Shown: positions 50,782 to 59,771 of the stretch, piece by piece
Numbering within the stretch: position 1 is the stretch's first letter
How the letters are laid out: every line of letters starts with the position of its first letter
Assembly: GCF_025566885.1 (NCBI RefSeq)
Contig: NZ_JAOQJQ010000004.1
Coordinates: 248,001-312,000, forward strand
From: Brotonthovivens ammoniilytica
GTDB taxonomy: Bacteria > Bacillota > Clostridia > Lachnospirales > Lachnospiraceae
Direction: 5' to 3'
DNA: 64,000 nt
Translations under genes and position numbers: made by a program
Notes under the pieces: generated by a model
Database searches by the model: none
What the model was told of the DNA's origin: nothing
What the model saw: only the letters and a program-made list of their open reading frames with translations

Positions 50782-51306
50782 TTAATCAAATTCTACAATC
50801 CCTATATATGGAAGATTTCTGTATTTCTGAGCATAATCCAGTCCATATCCAACAATAAAGGTATCCGGAATTTCAAACCCTACATAATCCACAGGCACAT
50901 CCACTACCCGGCGCTCCGGTTTACTCAGCAGAGTACAAAGCTTCACACTTTTTGCCCCTCTGCTTCTTAAGTTTTCCAGCAGATACCCAAGAGTTCTTCC
51001 GGAATCTATAATGTCTTCTACAACGAGAACATTTTCTCCTTTTATAGAACTGTCTAAATCTTTTAATATCCGTACCGTTCCGCTGGATTCCGTTTCATCT
51101 CCATAGCTGGAAACAGACATAAAATCAATAAATACAGGAACCGTTATTCTCTTCGCTAGTTCACATGCAAAAAAACATGCGCCTTTTAAAATACAGATGA
51201 GCTTCACTGGCTCACCCTTCATATCTTCGCTGATGGCAGCGGCAAGCTCCGCAATCTTTGCATTCACCTTTTCCTCTGGATACATCACACGAATTGATTC
51301 ACTCAT
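50782..51306 (-). CDS. hpt: Hypoxanthine phosphoribosyltransferase
   Basis: 174 residues. PRPP-binding motif VLVVEDIIDSGRTL (near 100) and the N-terminal ILKGACFFACEL loop define the type I PRTase; salvages hypoxanthine/guanine to nucleotides. Its start overlaps the tilS stop by four bases (ATGA), so tilS-hpt are coupled. Confidence 0.96.
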   Translation of the reverse strand: MSESIRVMYPEEKVNAKIAELAAAISEDMKGEPVKLICILKGACFFACELAKRITVPVFIDFMSVSSYGDETESSGTVRILKDLDSSIKGENVLVVEDIIDSGRTLGYLLENLRSRGAKSVKLCTLLSKPERRVVDVPVDYVGFEIPDTFIVGYGLDYAQKYRNLPYIGIVEFD

Positions 51307-52718
51307 TTCTCATTTCCTCCGCTTACGTATACTTCCAAAATCCGTTTTGTCTCCTGCGTTACTTTATAGGCTTCACTGATTCTATAGCCTACGATCCACA
51401 AAATATGGGAGCCATCTGCCAGAAGCCACACCAGGTCCCTTTGCAGTCTTGGAACTTTTTCCTGAATAAAAAACGCCTTCAGCTTTTTATGGTTTCCGGA
51501 CGAATCTGTTATAAAATAGTCCCCTGTCCGCCTTTTCCGCAGCAGCACATTACTATTTATCTTATCATAATCAAACCATTTCGTATATCTTTTTTCAGGA
51601 ATTTTTTTACAATCTCCGTCAAAGTCAAATACCCTGGCCTCAAGCTTTCTGCCGTCTTTCAAATCCCAGACACCCGGAGGGGCAAGGACTATTTCATCCG
51701 GCGCATTCTCCCGCCGGTACAATTCCTGATTAAATATCCATACATAATCATATTCACAGACAGCCTTCAGACTGTAGGGCAGATTCAGCTCTTTTCCTGC
51801 CTGCTGCCCGAAAAGTTCAAAAAGCGCCGTTACATGCACACTTCCAATATCCTTCCTGCTGCCGGCCAGCCTGCCAAGCAGCTGATACAGGAAATTTTTT
51901 TGAAGCACCGGATGCATACGCGCCAAAACATCTTTCCTCATGCGCAGCTCCCGGATCCTTTCTGTATCCGCCTTATCATAAGAAATTATAACGCCTTCGC
52001 TTCCGGCATCCCAGGCCGCTGTATCCAGGAAATCACATACTTCTGCCGCCAGCTTGGCCGTACGCTGCATATGCTCCACCGCCTGATTATTAATCTGCAA
52101 AAGCTGCGGAATTACATACTTTCGTATCCGGTTTCTGGCATAAACATCCTGATCGTTCGTGCTGTCCGTACAGTATTCCTGCCCTCTCTCTTTTAGAAAT
52201 TCAAGAATCTCCTTGCGGCTGACGCAAAGAAGCGGCCGTATAATGTTATCCCGTACAGGCATAATTCCGGTTAGTCCGCGGATACCGCTCCCTCTGCTCA
52301 GCTGAAACAGCATCGTCTCAGCGCAGTCATCACTATGGTGAGCTACTGCTATCTTATTCCCGCCGAAACGTTCACATGCATCATAAAAACATTGATACCG
52401 CAGCTGCCTGGCCATCTCCTCAAGTCCCATTCCTGCAGCTGCCGCTTTAGCCGGCACATCTACATGAAATACCTCTATTTTAATTTCATTCTGCTGGCAG
52501 AATTTTTGGGCAGACTTTGCATCTTTTTGGCTCTCCTCCCCACGAATGCCATGTTCTACATGCACCGCCATAAATTCGAAATCAAGGCATTCCCGCAAAA
52601 GCTTAAGCACCAGCAGCAGGCAGACAGAGTCTGCACCGCCGGAAAACCCCGCCACAATTTTGTCTCCTTCCTGAATCATATGATATTTTTCCTGAAATTC
52701 CAGAATCTTGTTTATCAT
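51303..52718 (-). CDS. tilS: tRNA(Ile)-lysidine synthase
   Basis: 471 residues. PP-loop GFSGGADSVCLLLVL (near 25) and HVEHGIRGEES mark the N-type ATP pyrophosphatase; a C-terminal domain (about 360-471) recognises tRNA. Modifies C34 of the minor tRNA-Ile to lysidine. The ATG at 52718 (GGAGAAA upstream) overlaps the spoIIE stop by four bases; an in-frame ATG lies five codons upstream. Confidence 0.95.
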   Translation of the reverse strand: MINKILEFQEKYHMIQEGDKIVAGFSGGADSVCLLLVLKLLRECLDFEFMAVHVEHGIRGEESQKDAKSAQKFCQQNEIKIEVFHVDVPAKAAAAGMGLEEMARQLRYQCFYDACERFGGNKIAVAHHSDDCAETMLFQLSRGSGIRGLTGIMPVRDNIIRPLLCVSRKEILEFLKERGQEYCTDSTNDQDVYARNRIRKYVIPQLLQINNQAVEHMQRTAKLAAEVCDFLDTAAWDAGSEGVIISYDKADTERIRELRMRKDVLARMHPVLQKNFLYQLLGRLAGSRKDIGSVHVTALFELFGQQAGKELNLPYSLKAVCEYDYVWIFNQELYRRENAPDEIVLAPPGVWDLKDGRKLEARVFDFDGDCKKIPEKRYTKWFDYDKINSNVLLRKRRTGDYFITDSSGNHKKLKAFFIQEKVPRLQRDLVWLLADGSHILWIVGYRISEAYKVTQETKRILEVYVSGGNEK

Positions 52719-54556
52719 GTTTCTTTCTCCCATATTCCAGCTACCATCACAGTCATATCATCCCGTACCTGGCCTCCGGTATACAATAAAATATGCTCCA
52801 GAATCTGCTTGGCCATCTGTCCCGGATTGTTGGTATCCAGCGAAGTTATAATTTCCGCCATAGCCACATTGGCATCAGGCACATGCAGGTGATCCAGCAC
52901 GCCGTCCGATACCATTACCACAAAATCACCGCTGTGCAGCTGTCTTCTGATATTTTGTATTTCCATTTTTGAAAAAACGCCCACCGGGGGATTTACAGAT
53001 GCCAGACATTCCACCGTATCTTTCTTTCTTATAAAAGTAGAGGCCGCTCCAATTTTATAAAACTCGCACTGGCCGCTGTCCAGATCTGCATTCATAATAT
53101 CTACCGTTGAAAACAAATTATTCTCTCCATGGGTTACCATGGCCGAATTCATCATACGAATAGCTGTCTCCGGATGAAATCCTGCTTCCAGAAATTTCTC
53201 CAGTAAATCAATTACCATCTCACTCTCTTTGCAGGCCTGTACACCGCATCCCATACCGTCAGACAAACTCATAACAAAGTTTCCGTTATCCAGGGGCAGA
53301 AAAGAAAAATTATCCCCGGAAAGCTGCTCTCCCTCCTTCATCATCCTTGCAATTCCGTGGTACACAGAAAATCTGGTATCCTCCAAAAACGTAAACAATA
53401 CGGTTTCCTGTCCAAGCAGGGCCCGGTTTTCCCTTCCGGATACATAGCGCGCTCCGGCAAGATGTGTAATCAGCTTTGCAATCTCTCTTGCAGGAATACA
53501 CTTTGAATTTCTAGACCTGCCCTGAAGCAGAAATTCCTTCTTTCCATTTGCCTTTTCCAGCAGCTTTAAATATTCCACCTGCACCCCGGCCTCTTTTAGG
53601 GCATACTTTACCGTGGCCAGCAGTTTTCCCTCTTTCAAACTGATATCTTTATTTTCTTTCGCACAGTCTTCCATAATATAAGCCATGGCATTCAGCTGCT
53701 GTGCAATCACTTCCCGGTTCTCCTGCAGTCTGTTGTACCAGGCCATATTCAGCCGGGCCTTTTCAAAGATCTGAAGGATCTGCTCAATTAGTTCTCCATA
53801 ATATGGACAATACTGCTCCAGCTCCTGCGTATTCTCTTCAATATCCTGACCTCTCTGGAGCTTCTGCAAAAAACGGTACAACACCTGATACATGGGCGGA
53901 TTCTCTGAATCCCAGCATACCGCACACTGACCGCAGGAGACGCACACCCTCCCGGTGACTTCTGACTGCATCCTGCCAAGCTCCTCCGCAGTAAAATCTT
54001 CCTTATAACGATTCATCTGATTAAATGTCTTTGACAGCTTTTCAAAAGATTCCGCATAACCCTCCAGACGCTGTCCTCCGCCTACCAGTATCTGGGGCGG
54101 CACCTTATGTAATGGTTCCCATTCCATAAACAAATATCCATACCTCCCAAGGGCATGAACAAATCCGGTTATAAAAACGCCTTCTAATATACTGATAGGT
54201 ATACTCCCGCCGGTGCGCAGATGCAGTCCATAACCAAACACAGTCATACAAAGAGTACTCCCCCCCGCAATCAATGCTGACTGAATACAGGAGCAGTTCT
54301 TTTTGTACCACTCAAGACCTTTCACAAGGATCATGGCAAGAATCAGCGCCAGACTGTACTTTATTAAAAAAACCACCGGAACAAATACCAAAAGCCCCGC
54401 CAGCGAGCAGAAAAAAAGCAGGCTCCTGTTCACTCCGGACATAAATCCTACCATAAATACCGCCGGTATAAAAGGATACGCACCCGCCACACCTGCCTTT
54501 GCCGATAATACTGCCGCCGCATAAATACATAGCTGTTTCCAATCAAATCGTTTCAT
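52715..54556 (-). CDS. spoIIE: Stage II sporulation protein E (PP2C-type phosphatase)
   Basis: 613 residues from the ATG at 54556 (AGGAGGGG upstream). About eight to ten membrane helices at 1-190, a cysteine-rich stretch (CVSCGQCAVCW, near 225), a central regulatory region and a C-terminal PP2C domain with LSDGMGCGVQACKESEMVID (near 442), and VMVSDGVLDHLHV. It dephosphorylates SpoIIAA-P in the forespore to activate sigma F. It is shorter than the Bacillus enzyme (about 830 residues). The promoter upstream fits Spo0A control. Confidence 0.94.
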   Translation of the reverse strand: MKRFDWKQLCIYAAAVLSAKAGVAGAYPFIPAVFMVGFMSGVNRSLLFFCSLAGLLVFVPVVFLIKYSLALILAMILVKGLEWYKKNCSCIQSALIAGGSTLCMTVFGYGLHLRTGGSIPISILEGVFITGFVHALGRYGYLFMEWEPLHKVPPQILVGGGQRLEGYAESFEKLSKTFNQMNRYKEDFTAEELGRMQSEVTGRVCVSCGQCAVCWDSENPPMYQVLYRFLQKLQRGQDIEENTQELEQYCPYYGELIEQILQIFEKARLNMAWYNRLQENREVIAQQLNAMAYIMEDCAKENKDISLKEGKLLATVKYALKEAGVQVEYLKLLEKANGKKEFLLQGRSRNSKCIPAREIAKLITHLAGARYVSGRENRALLGQETVLFTFLEDTRFSVYHGIARMMKEGEQLSGDNFSFLPLDNGNFVMSLSDGMGCGVQACKESEMVIDLLEKFLEAGFHPETAIRMMNSAMVTHGENNLFSTVDIMNADLDSGQCEFYKIGAASTFIRKKDTVECLASVNPPVGVFSKMEIQNIRRQLHSGDFVVMVSDGVLDHLHVPDANVAMAEIITSLDTNNPGQMAKQILEHILLYTGGQVRDDMTVMVAGIWEKET

Positions 54557-54590
54557 TTCATTCCCCTCCTGGTTTTTCGATGTAGGAGCT

Positions 54591-54657
54591 ATTCTAAAAC
54601 GATTTATCAAAAATGTTTGTCAAACGGCCGCGGCCTGAAAAAAAACTTTTCGCCAAA
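54591..54657 (-). promoter_or_regulatory. spoIIE promoter with 21-bp spacer and two candidate Spo0A boxes
   Basis: On the minus strand -35 TTGACA (54618-54623) and -10 TAGAAT (54591-54596) are 21 bases apart, the unusual spacing known for Spo0A-activated sigma-A promoters such as Bacillus spoIIE. TTTGTCAAA (54616-54624, plus strand) and TTTGGCGAA (54649-54657, minus strand) each match the 0A box TTTGTCGAA at eight of nine positions. Confidence 0.65.
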
Positions 54658-54751
54658 AAATGCTTTCAAAAATTAGATTTTCCCGATTCGAGGGACTTCG
54701 TCTTTTTTAAGATTTTAACACGAAAGAACCCGGCCTGCAGAAATTTTTTCC

Positions 54752-54783
54752 GCCGCAGTGCGATCCACAGCGGAGCGTTTTTT
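54752..54783. repeat. Dispersed 32-base repeat, copy 1
   Basis: Begins GCCGCAGTGCGATCC and ends GGAGCGTTTTTT; identical over at least 31 bases to 56278-56309. It can fold as CCGC-A-GTG/CAC-A-GCGG followed by a T-run, so it resembles a rightward terminator although both neighbours read leftward. Confidence 0.8.
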
Positions 54784-54812
54784 ATATCATAGGAGCGATT
54801 TCTTATGATATG

Positions 54813-54854
54813 AAAAAACTCCTTTTGTATCTGCTGCAGCAGTCACAAAAGGAG
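54813..54854 (-). terminator. Terminator of the rqcP-yabP-yabQ-divIC operon
   Basis: A 10-bp stem CTCCTTTTGT/ACAAAAGGAG (54819-54828, 54845-54854) with an inner CTGCTGCAGCAG; TTTTTTC follows on the minus strand, 27 bases after the divIC stop. Confidence 0.85.
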
Positions 54855-54880
54855 CTCATCCTAACCGCCAATATACTGGC

Positions 54881-55186
54881 TTATTTCTCTTTAAAAACAA
54901 TCTCATTGTCATAGGTCATCCCGAGCTTTGACTTGGCAATATCTTCTATGTACTCCTGGGAGCCTACATAATCTTCTTTCTCTTTCAGCTGCTTTGCCCG
55001 TTCCTGCTGCTCTTCAAGCTGGGCCTGAAGCTGCTCCTGCTGGGCCTTATAGGTCTGATTCTTATGGTACAAATGCAGAATCTGCACAGACAAAATCATA
55101 ACAAGAAAAAGTACTGTAAAACTGACGCACACTTTACCAACACGATTTTTCTGATTTTTTCTTTTTCGCCTTTTGCTGTAATTCAT
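54881..55186 (-). CDS. divIC: Septum formation initiator DivIC/FtsL-like protein
   Basis: 101 residues from the ATG at 55186 (AGGTGG upstream). A basic cytoplasmic start (MNYSKRRKRKNQKNR), one membrane helix (about 20-40) and a coiled coil (YKAQQEQLQAQLEEQQERAK), followed by a short extracytoplasmic end (KLGMTYDNEIVFKEK). Takes part in the divisome with FtsL and DivIB. Last gene of the yabP-yabQ cluster, as in Bacillus. Confidence 0.9.
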   Translation of the reverse strand: MNYSKRRKRKNQKNRVGKVCVSFTVLFLVMILSVQILHLYHKNQTYKAQQEQLQAQLEEQQERAKQLKEKEDYVGSQEYIEDIAKSKLGMTYDNEIVFKEK

Positions 55187-55199
55187 ATGATCCACCTGC

Positions 55200-55649
55200 T
55201 TATAGTTTACATAATCCCATTCTAATGGTTTTCCATATTTTTTTCAATCGTTTTTTTAAGAAACGTCCGTTTTTTTTCAACACAAAGCGAATGGGGGCCG
55301 TAATCGTTTTCACAATAAACACCAGAGCTTTTACTATGCCGCCAAATATCTTCACTCCAGCCTTTATAATAAATCTGCTCAGCAGCCAGTTATACAGCAG
55401 CATTCCCACAAAGATTGCAATCATGGCAAAGCCCCGGATTAATCCGTCATTCTGACGGTACAGCATACGAAAAATCATCAGCGCACAGCCACACCAGTAC
55501 AAAATGTCTTCCACCGCAATCCAGACAGTTCCATGGGAAACAACTCTCCTAAAGATCCGCAGCAAATCATACACAAACAGCATACACAGTCCACAGATTA
55601 GTCCCGCTAAAAACAAATGCCCCTGATTTAAAATATCAAGACTGACCAT
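55200..55649 (-). CDS. yabQ: Spore cortex biosynthesis protein YabQ
   Basis: 149 residues, with membrane helices at about 7-30, 40-60 and 68-92 and a very basic C-terminal tail (KKNGRFLKKRLKKIWK). Required for cortex formation in Bacillus, where it follows yabP exactly as here (gap of one base). GC and codon use match the neighbours. Confidence 0.9.
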   Translation of the reverse strand: MVSLDILNQGHLFLAGLICGLCMLFVYDLLRIFRRVVSHGTVWIAVEDILYWCGCALMIFRMLYRQNDGLIRGFAMIAIFVGMLLYNWLLSRFIIKAGVKIFGGIVKALVFIVKTITAPIRFVLKKNGRFLKKRLKKIWKTIRMGLCKL

Positions 55650-55650
55650 A

Positions 55651-55938
55651 TTATTTAAATAACCGGCTGAAAATAGATTCGTTTGATTTTGTACCCTTTT
55701 TAGCTACATCAGAATAAAGAAGTGAATCAATATGACCGGATATATCAATCTCTCCCTTTTCCAGCGTAAGCCGGTTCACATGCAGGTCTTTTCCTTTAAT
55801 CATGAGCATTCCCTGCTCTGTTTCCAGTATAATTTCATTTACATCAAATGCCAGAATATCAAGGACACCACTTAAAATCCCGCCGGCCCGGTCTGTGATA
55901 ATCATTTTATGCTGTCTGGATGCCTGTCTTTCTTCCAT
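55651..55938 (-). CDS. yabP: Sporulation protein YabP
   Basis: 95 residues; the ITDRAGGILSGVLDILAFDV and KGDLHVNRLTLEKGEI-like (KGKDLHVNRLTLEKGEIDIS) stretches match the YabP/YqfC family of small beta-rich sporulation proteins, expressed under sigma E. It lies between rqcP and yabQ, the conserved order. Confidence 0.92.
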   Translation of the reverse strand: MEERQASRQHKMIITDRAGGILSGVLDILAFDVNEIILETEQGMLMIKGKDLHVNRLTLEKGEIDISGHIDSLLYSDVAKKGTKSNESIFSRLFK

Positions 55939-55994
55939 ATCGTTCCCTCCCTTTGATAATTTATATGAAGGGAAGTTTAATTTATGTCAGTATT

Positions 55995-56234
55995 TTATAA
56001 ATATCGAAACAATTCACCGGCCTCTTCTTTCCTGGATGTATCGGCCACCTTAAGCACCTCTACTTTCACAGACTTTGTCCCAAAGGCAATCTCAATTAGA
56101 TCACCTTCCTTTATACTGCAGGACGCCTTGGCCGGACGGTCATTTACCAATACCCTGCCTGCATCGCAGGCTTCATTTGCAACCGTTCTGCGTTTTATTA
56201 ACCGGGAAACTTTTAAAAATTTATCTAATCTCAT
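55995..56234 (-). CDS. rqcP: S4-domain RNA-binding protein RqcP (YabO/HslR family)
   Basis: 79 residues: MRLDKFLKVSRLIKRRTVAN and CDAGRVLVNDRPAKASCSI are a typical S4 domain. In Bacillus RqcP stabilises tRNA on stalled 50S subunits during alanine tailing with RqcH. Its place before yabP is conserved in Firmicutes. Confidence 0.92.
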   Translation of the reverse strand: MRLDKFLKVSRLIKRRTVANEACDAGRVLVNDRPAKASCSIKEGDLIEIAFGTKSVKVEVLKVADTSRKEEAGELFRYL

Positions 56235-56277
56235 ATTTCACCTCTGCTGATACAAAAACTAAAAAGAATGCAACTCT

Positions 56278-56309
56278 GCCGCAGTGCGATCCACAGCGGA
56301 GCGTTTTTT
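56278..56309. repeat. Dispersed 32-base repeat, copy 2
   Basis: Same sequence as 54752-54783. It lies between HU and rqcP, both leftward. The flanks after the T-run (CTATAGGAATCG here, CATAGGAGCGAT in copy 1) are also similar, so the repeated unit may be longer than 32 bases. Confidence 0.8.
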
Positions 56310-56371
56310 TGCTCTATAGGAATCGGCACTTTTCAGCTTTATCACAACACGGTATTTCCTATAGATTAAAG

Positions 56372-56406
56372 AAAAAGGCTGTTCCCAAACATTTTTGAGA
56401 ACAACC
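56372..56406 (-). terminator. Terminator after the HU gene
   Basis: Stem GGCTGTTCCC/GAGAACAACC with one wobble pair and a 10-base loop, followed on the minus strand by TTTTTC, 12 bases after the HU stop. Confidence 0.75.
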
Positions 56407-56417
56407 TCTGCTCATCA

Positions 56418-56690
56418 TTAGTTTAACATGTCTTTTAAAGCTTTACCTGCTTTGAATTTCGGAGATTTAGAAGCCGGGATTTTCATTTCTGCTCCAGTCT
56501 GTGGGTTTCTTCCAACTCTTTCTGCTCTTTCAGAAACTTCAAAGGTACCAAAACCAACTAACTGAATTTTATCACCATTCTTTAAACCTTCTGCAACTAC
56601 CTCTGTAAATGCGGCCAATGCTTTATCTGCATCTTTTTTCTGTAATCCTGCTTTCTCAGCCATAGCTGCAACTAATTCAGATTTGTTCAT
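56418..56690 (-). CDS. hup: HU family DNA-binding protein
   Basis: 90 residues, the exact family length: MNKSELVAAMAEKAGLQKKD, GFGTFEVSERAERVGRNPQTG (the DNA-binding arm with Arg-Asn-Pro) and a KAGKALKDMLN end. Nucleoid protein that bends DNA. Monocistronic with its own terminator. Confidence 0.97.
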   Translation of the reverse strand: MNKSELVAAMAEKAGLQKKDADKALAAFTEVVAEGLKNGDKIQLVGFGTFEVSERAERVGRNPQTGAEMKIPASKSPKFKAGKALKDMLN

Positions 56691-56848
56691 TAATATTTCC
56701 TCCTACATTATAAAAATATAGCCTCTTTCTCATGATAAGCTTATAGAATATATATACTTGGTTTCCATATGTTTGTCAAGAAATTTATTCCGCCCTAAAG
56801 GGTTCTTCACAAAATCATCACGGCTAATTTCCATAATTTTCCATTTTT

Positions 56849-58582
56849 CTACAGCATTGGTTTTACAAGTTCCTGTACAGCACTTCCCAATGCCTCTGAT
56901 TTCGCTTTTGCATCCTTAAGACTATCTGCTTTTACACCATAATAAAACTTTACTTTTGGCTCCGTACCGGATGGTCTTACGCAGACCCATGCGGCATCCG
57001 GAAGATCATAATAAAGAACATTAGACGCCGGAAGTCCTGTAGAGGTCTCACTTCCGTCACTCATATTCTTTACAATCCCTTTCTTATAATCTCTTGCAGA
57101 CACTACCTGGTAAGCACCGATTTTTTCCGGTGTGTTTTCCCTGAGGGTATTCATAATTGTCTGGATCTTCTCTAGACCCTCGATTCCCTTCAGGGTAATG
57201 GAAGTGACATCGTCCAGATAATAACCATATCTTTCATAAAGTTCTATCATCGCATCCCAAAGGGTTTTTCCCTGGGTTTTATAAAATGCGGCAGCTTCAC
57301 ACAATACCATAGACGCGGCCACTGCATCCTTATCCCTGCAGTAGGTGCCCGGCAGGCAGCCATAACTTTCTTCTAATCCAAACAAGTACGTTCCGGTACC
57401 CTTGGTCTCAAATTCCAGCATTTTCTGGCCGATAAATTTAAATCCTGTGAGAACCTCACAAAGCTGTATCCCATAATCTGCAGCAATTGCATCTGCCAGA
57501 TTCGTTGTTACAATGGATTTCACCAAAGCTCCATTCTCAGGAAGGCCATAAAGCGCTTTTCTCTGGCCAATCTCATAAGCTCCAATCAAACAGCCGGACA
57601 TATTACCGGTCAGGGCATGATATTCACCAGTCTTTTGATCCTTAACATAAACACCCAGGCGGTCCGCATCCGGATCTGTTGCCAGAACAAGATCAGCATC
57701 CACTTCCTGTGCCAGTTTCAGCCCAAGTTCAAATGCCTCCTCAGCCTCCGGATTCGGGTAGCTTACCGTTGGGAAATCGCCGTCCGGCAGTTCCTGCTGA
57801 GGTACTACAAATACATGCTTAAAGCCCAGCTCGCCAAGTACCCTGCGTACCGGAATATTTCCGGTGCCATGAAGAGGCGTATATACAATTTTTAATTCAT
57901 CCGCAGCCGCCTTAATAGCCTCCGGATGAAGGATCAGTTTTTTGAGCTCCTCAATATACGGAACATCTATATCTGCTCCGATGGTTTCATACAAACCGGC
58001 CAGCACGGCGCTCTCCCGCTCCATAGTCTTTACCTGTCCGTAATCAGTCACCTGCTTTACTTCGTCCATAATTCCGCTGTCATGAGGCGGTGTAATCTGA
58101 GCCCCGTCTGCCCAGTATACTTTATATCCGTTGTATTCCGGCGGATTATGGCTGGCTGTAATATTAATGCCGGCTGTACAGCCCAATTTACGCACTGCAT
58201 AGGACAGTTCCGGCGTGGGACGAAGGCTGTCAAATACATATGCTTTAATTCCGTTAGCAGCCAGGCAGAGCGCAGCCTCATCGGCAAACTCCGGAGACAT
58301 ATGTCTAGAATCATACGCAATAGCCACCCCCTGCTTTTGTGTATTTAACCCCAGAATATAATTTGCAAGTCCCTGCGTTGCTTTTCGAACAGTATAAATA
58401 TTCATTCTATTTGTTCCTGCGCCAATGACTCCCCGCAGTCCCGCTGTTCCAAATTCAAGCTCTTTATAAAAGCGGTCTTCTATTTCTTTCTCATCATTTG
58501 CGATTTGTTTTAACTCATCTTTTGTAGCCTCATCAAAATAAGGATTTTTCAGCCACGCTTCATAAATTTCTTTGTAACCCAT
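56849..58582 (-). CDS. pgcA: Phospho-sugar mutase (phosphoglucomutase)
   Basis: 577 residues. Active-site serine in ITASHNPPEYNGYKV (near 145), metal-binding DPDADRLGV (near 302), sugar-binding GLEESYGCL (near 405) and phosphate-binding RPSGTEPKVKFY (near 535). Interconverts glucose-1-phosphate and glucose-6-phosphate, or another hexose phosphate. Its length and motif spacing fit the PgcA group of Firmicutes. Confidence 0.92.
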   Translation of the reverse strand: MGYKEIYEAWLKNPYFDEATKDELKQIANDEKEIEDRFYKELEFGTAGLRGVIGAGTNRMNIYTVRKATQGLANYILGLNTQKQGVAIAYDSRHMSPEFADEAALCLAANGIKAYVFDSLRPTPELSYAVRKLGCTAGINITASHNPPEYNGYKVYWADGAQITPPHDSGIMDEVKQVTDYGQVKTMERESAVLAGLYETIGADIDVPYIEELKKLILHPEAIKAAADELKIVYTPLHGTGNIPVRRVLGELGFKHVFVVPQQELPDGDFPTVSYPNPEAEEAFELGLKLAQEVDADLVLATDPDADRLGVYVKDQKTGEYHALTGNMSGCLIGAYEIGQRKALYGLPENGALVKSIVTTNLADAIAADYGIQLCEVLTGFKFIGQKMLEFETKGTGTYLFGLEESYGCLPGTYCRDKDAVAASMVLCEAAAFYKTQGKTLWDAMIELYERYGYYLDDVTSITLKGIEGLEKIQTIMNTLRENTPEKIGAYQVVSARDYKKGIVKNMSDGSETSTGLPASNVLYYDLPDAAWVCVRPSGTEPKVKFYYGVKADSLKDAKAKSEALGSAVQELVKPML

Positions 58583-58711
58583 CCAAACTTCCTCCTGATT
58601 TCATTTTCTGTCCGCACATCAGACCGACAGTTTATCCCAGTCATTTAAAGACCTGAAGTCATTATACCACATCTGCAAAATATTCCATACCATTCTTCCC
58701 CAAAAATTTCC

Positions 58712-59701
58712 TTAAACCTCTTTATTTAACGCCTCTAGAAGGCCGGTCAGATACCGGCATCTTGACTTATGCTGATGGATCTCCTTTTGAAGTTTCTCCA
58801 GATTTCTGTTTGATATCCACACTTTATTTGAACCGTAATAGTGATTTGCAATTTTCCAGAATTTTTCCGGGTATGACAGCCGGTAATACAGCTGTAGAAA
58901 ATCCCCGCGGTTTAACGGATTTACTCTGTGGTATTCCTCAAGCATTGCAGTTCCAAGGCTTTCCTCCCAATTATATTTTTCCATGATCTTGCGCATAAAA
59001 TTACCAAAATCAGCAATCTGCACGCCGTATTTTGCCTTTTCAAAATGAATCATAACCGGATCAGCCGCACGAAACAAAATATTATGCTGATTAAAATCCC
59101 CGTGGCAGATTCCGGTCTTTCCGGTAATTTCCTTTTCCTCCGCCATCTGCAGAGCCTCTTCCACTTTCAGACACTGTTCAAAAAAATCGGAAAAGCATTT
59201 TGTAAACAGCCGCTCAAAATCATTCTTCTGTTTTCGCTTTCTTATATAATTGCGAATTTTTATCAGCTCCCGGTTATGGCGGCTGTATTCAGAAAGCACA
59301 CTTTCTTTCCGGTATGCTAAAGTCTCTTCCCCGCAGGAAAATCCCCGGACAGCACTGTGAAATCTGGCCAGATGGGACACCGTCATCAAAATATCCATTC
59401 TGTTTTTCACATCACATTCTCTTCCTTTGTACCACTGATGCATAATGTAACGTATGCCGTCGGGGCCTTCCGTAATCAGCTCACCCTCCCTGTTCTTTTT
59501 CGGCCTGTCATTTACAATTCCCTGTTCTGCAAGATAGCCGCCCAGCAGGTATAAAAATTCTCCTTTTTCCTGAGACCCCTGAAACTCTTTTAAAGCCCAT
59601 AGCTCATGATTTTTTTCGCATACCAGTACACCTCTTCCTTTATAAGTCTGTGCATCGCCCAGACCGTATGTTTCCAGCACTTGTTCTATCTGATAATACA
59701 T
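58712..59701 (-). CDS. CotS-like spore coat protein with kinase fold
   Basis: 329 residues from the ATG at 59701 (AAGGGGTG upstream). The ELK/APH kinase fold is visible as WALKEF, CHGDFNQHNILF (catalytic loop, near 218) and ADFGNFMRK. These match the CotS/YtaA/YsxE family of spore coat proteins. In this protein the DFG-like aspartate is retained, so activity is possible. The ribosome-binding site lies inside the hairpin 59703-59771. Confidence 0.85.
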   Translation of the reverse strand: MYYQIEQVLETYGLGDAQTYKGRGVLVCEKNHELWALKEFQGSQEKGEFLYLLGGYLAEQGIVNDRPKKNREGELITEGPDGIRYIMHQWYKGRECDVKNRMDILMTVSHLARFHSAVRGFSCGEETLAYRKESVLSEYSRHNRELIKIRNYIRKRKQKNDFERLFTKCFSDFFEQCLKVEEALQMAEEKEITGKTGICHGDFNQHNILFRAADPVMIHFEKAKYGVQIADFGNFMRKIMEKYNWEESLGTAMLEEYHRVNPLNRGDFLQLYYRLSYPEKFWKIANHYYGSNKVWISNRNLEKLQKEIHQHKSRCRYLTGLLEALNKEV

Positions 59702-59702
59702 A

Positions 59703-59771
59703 AAAAAACACCCCTTCACACGAAGTTTAAGACAACTATTTATGTCTATTCATCATATGAAAAGGTGTTTA
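59703..59771 (-). terminator. cca terminator overlapping the CotS-like ribosome-binding site
   Basis: On the minus strand AAACACCTTTTCA (overlapping the cca stop) pairs with TGAAGGGGTGTTT, with an inner GACATAAATAGTTGTC hairpin; seven T follow. The distal arm contains the AAGGGGTG that precedes the CotS-like start. Confidence 0.65.

Larger units (their letters stand above)
54557..54880. other. 324-base spacer between spoIIE and divIC
   Basis: Contains the spoIIE promoter region, an A/T-rich stretch, one copy of a 32-base dispersed repeat (54752-54783), an ATATCATA/TATGATAT hairpin (54784-54812) and the terminator of the divIC operon (54813-54854). No gene is seen. Confidence 0.7.
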
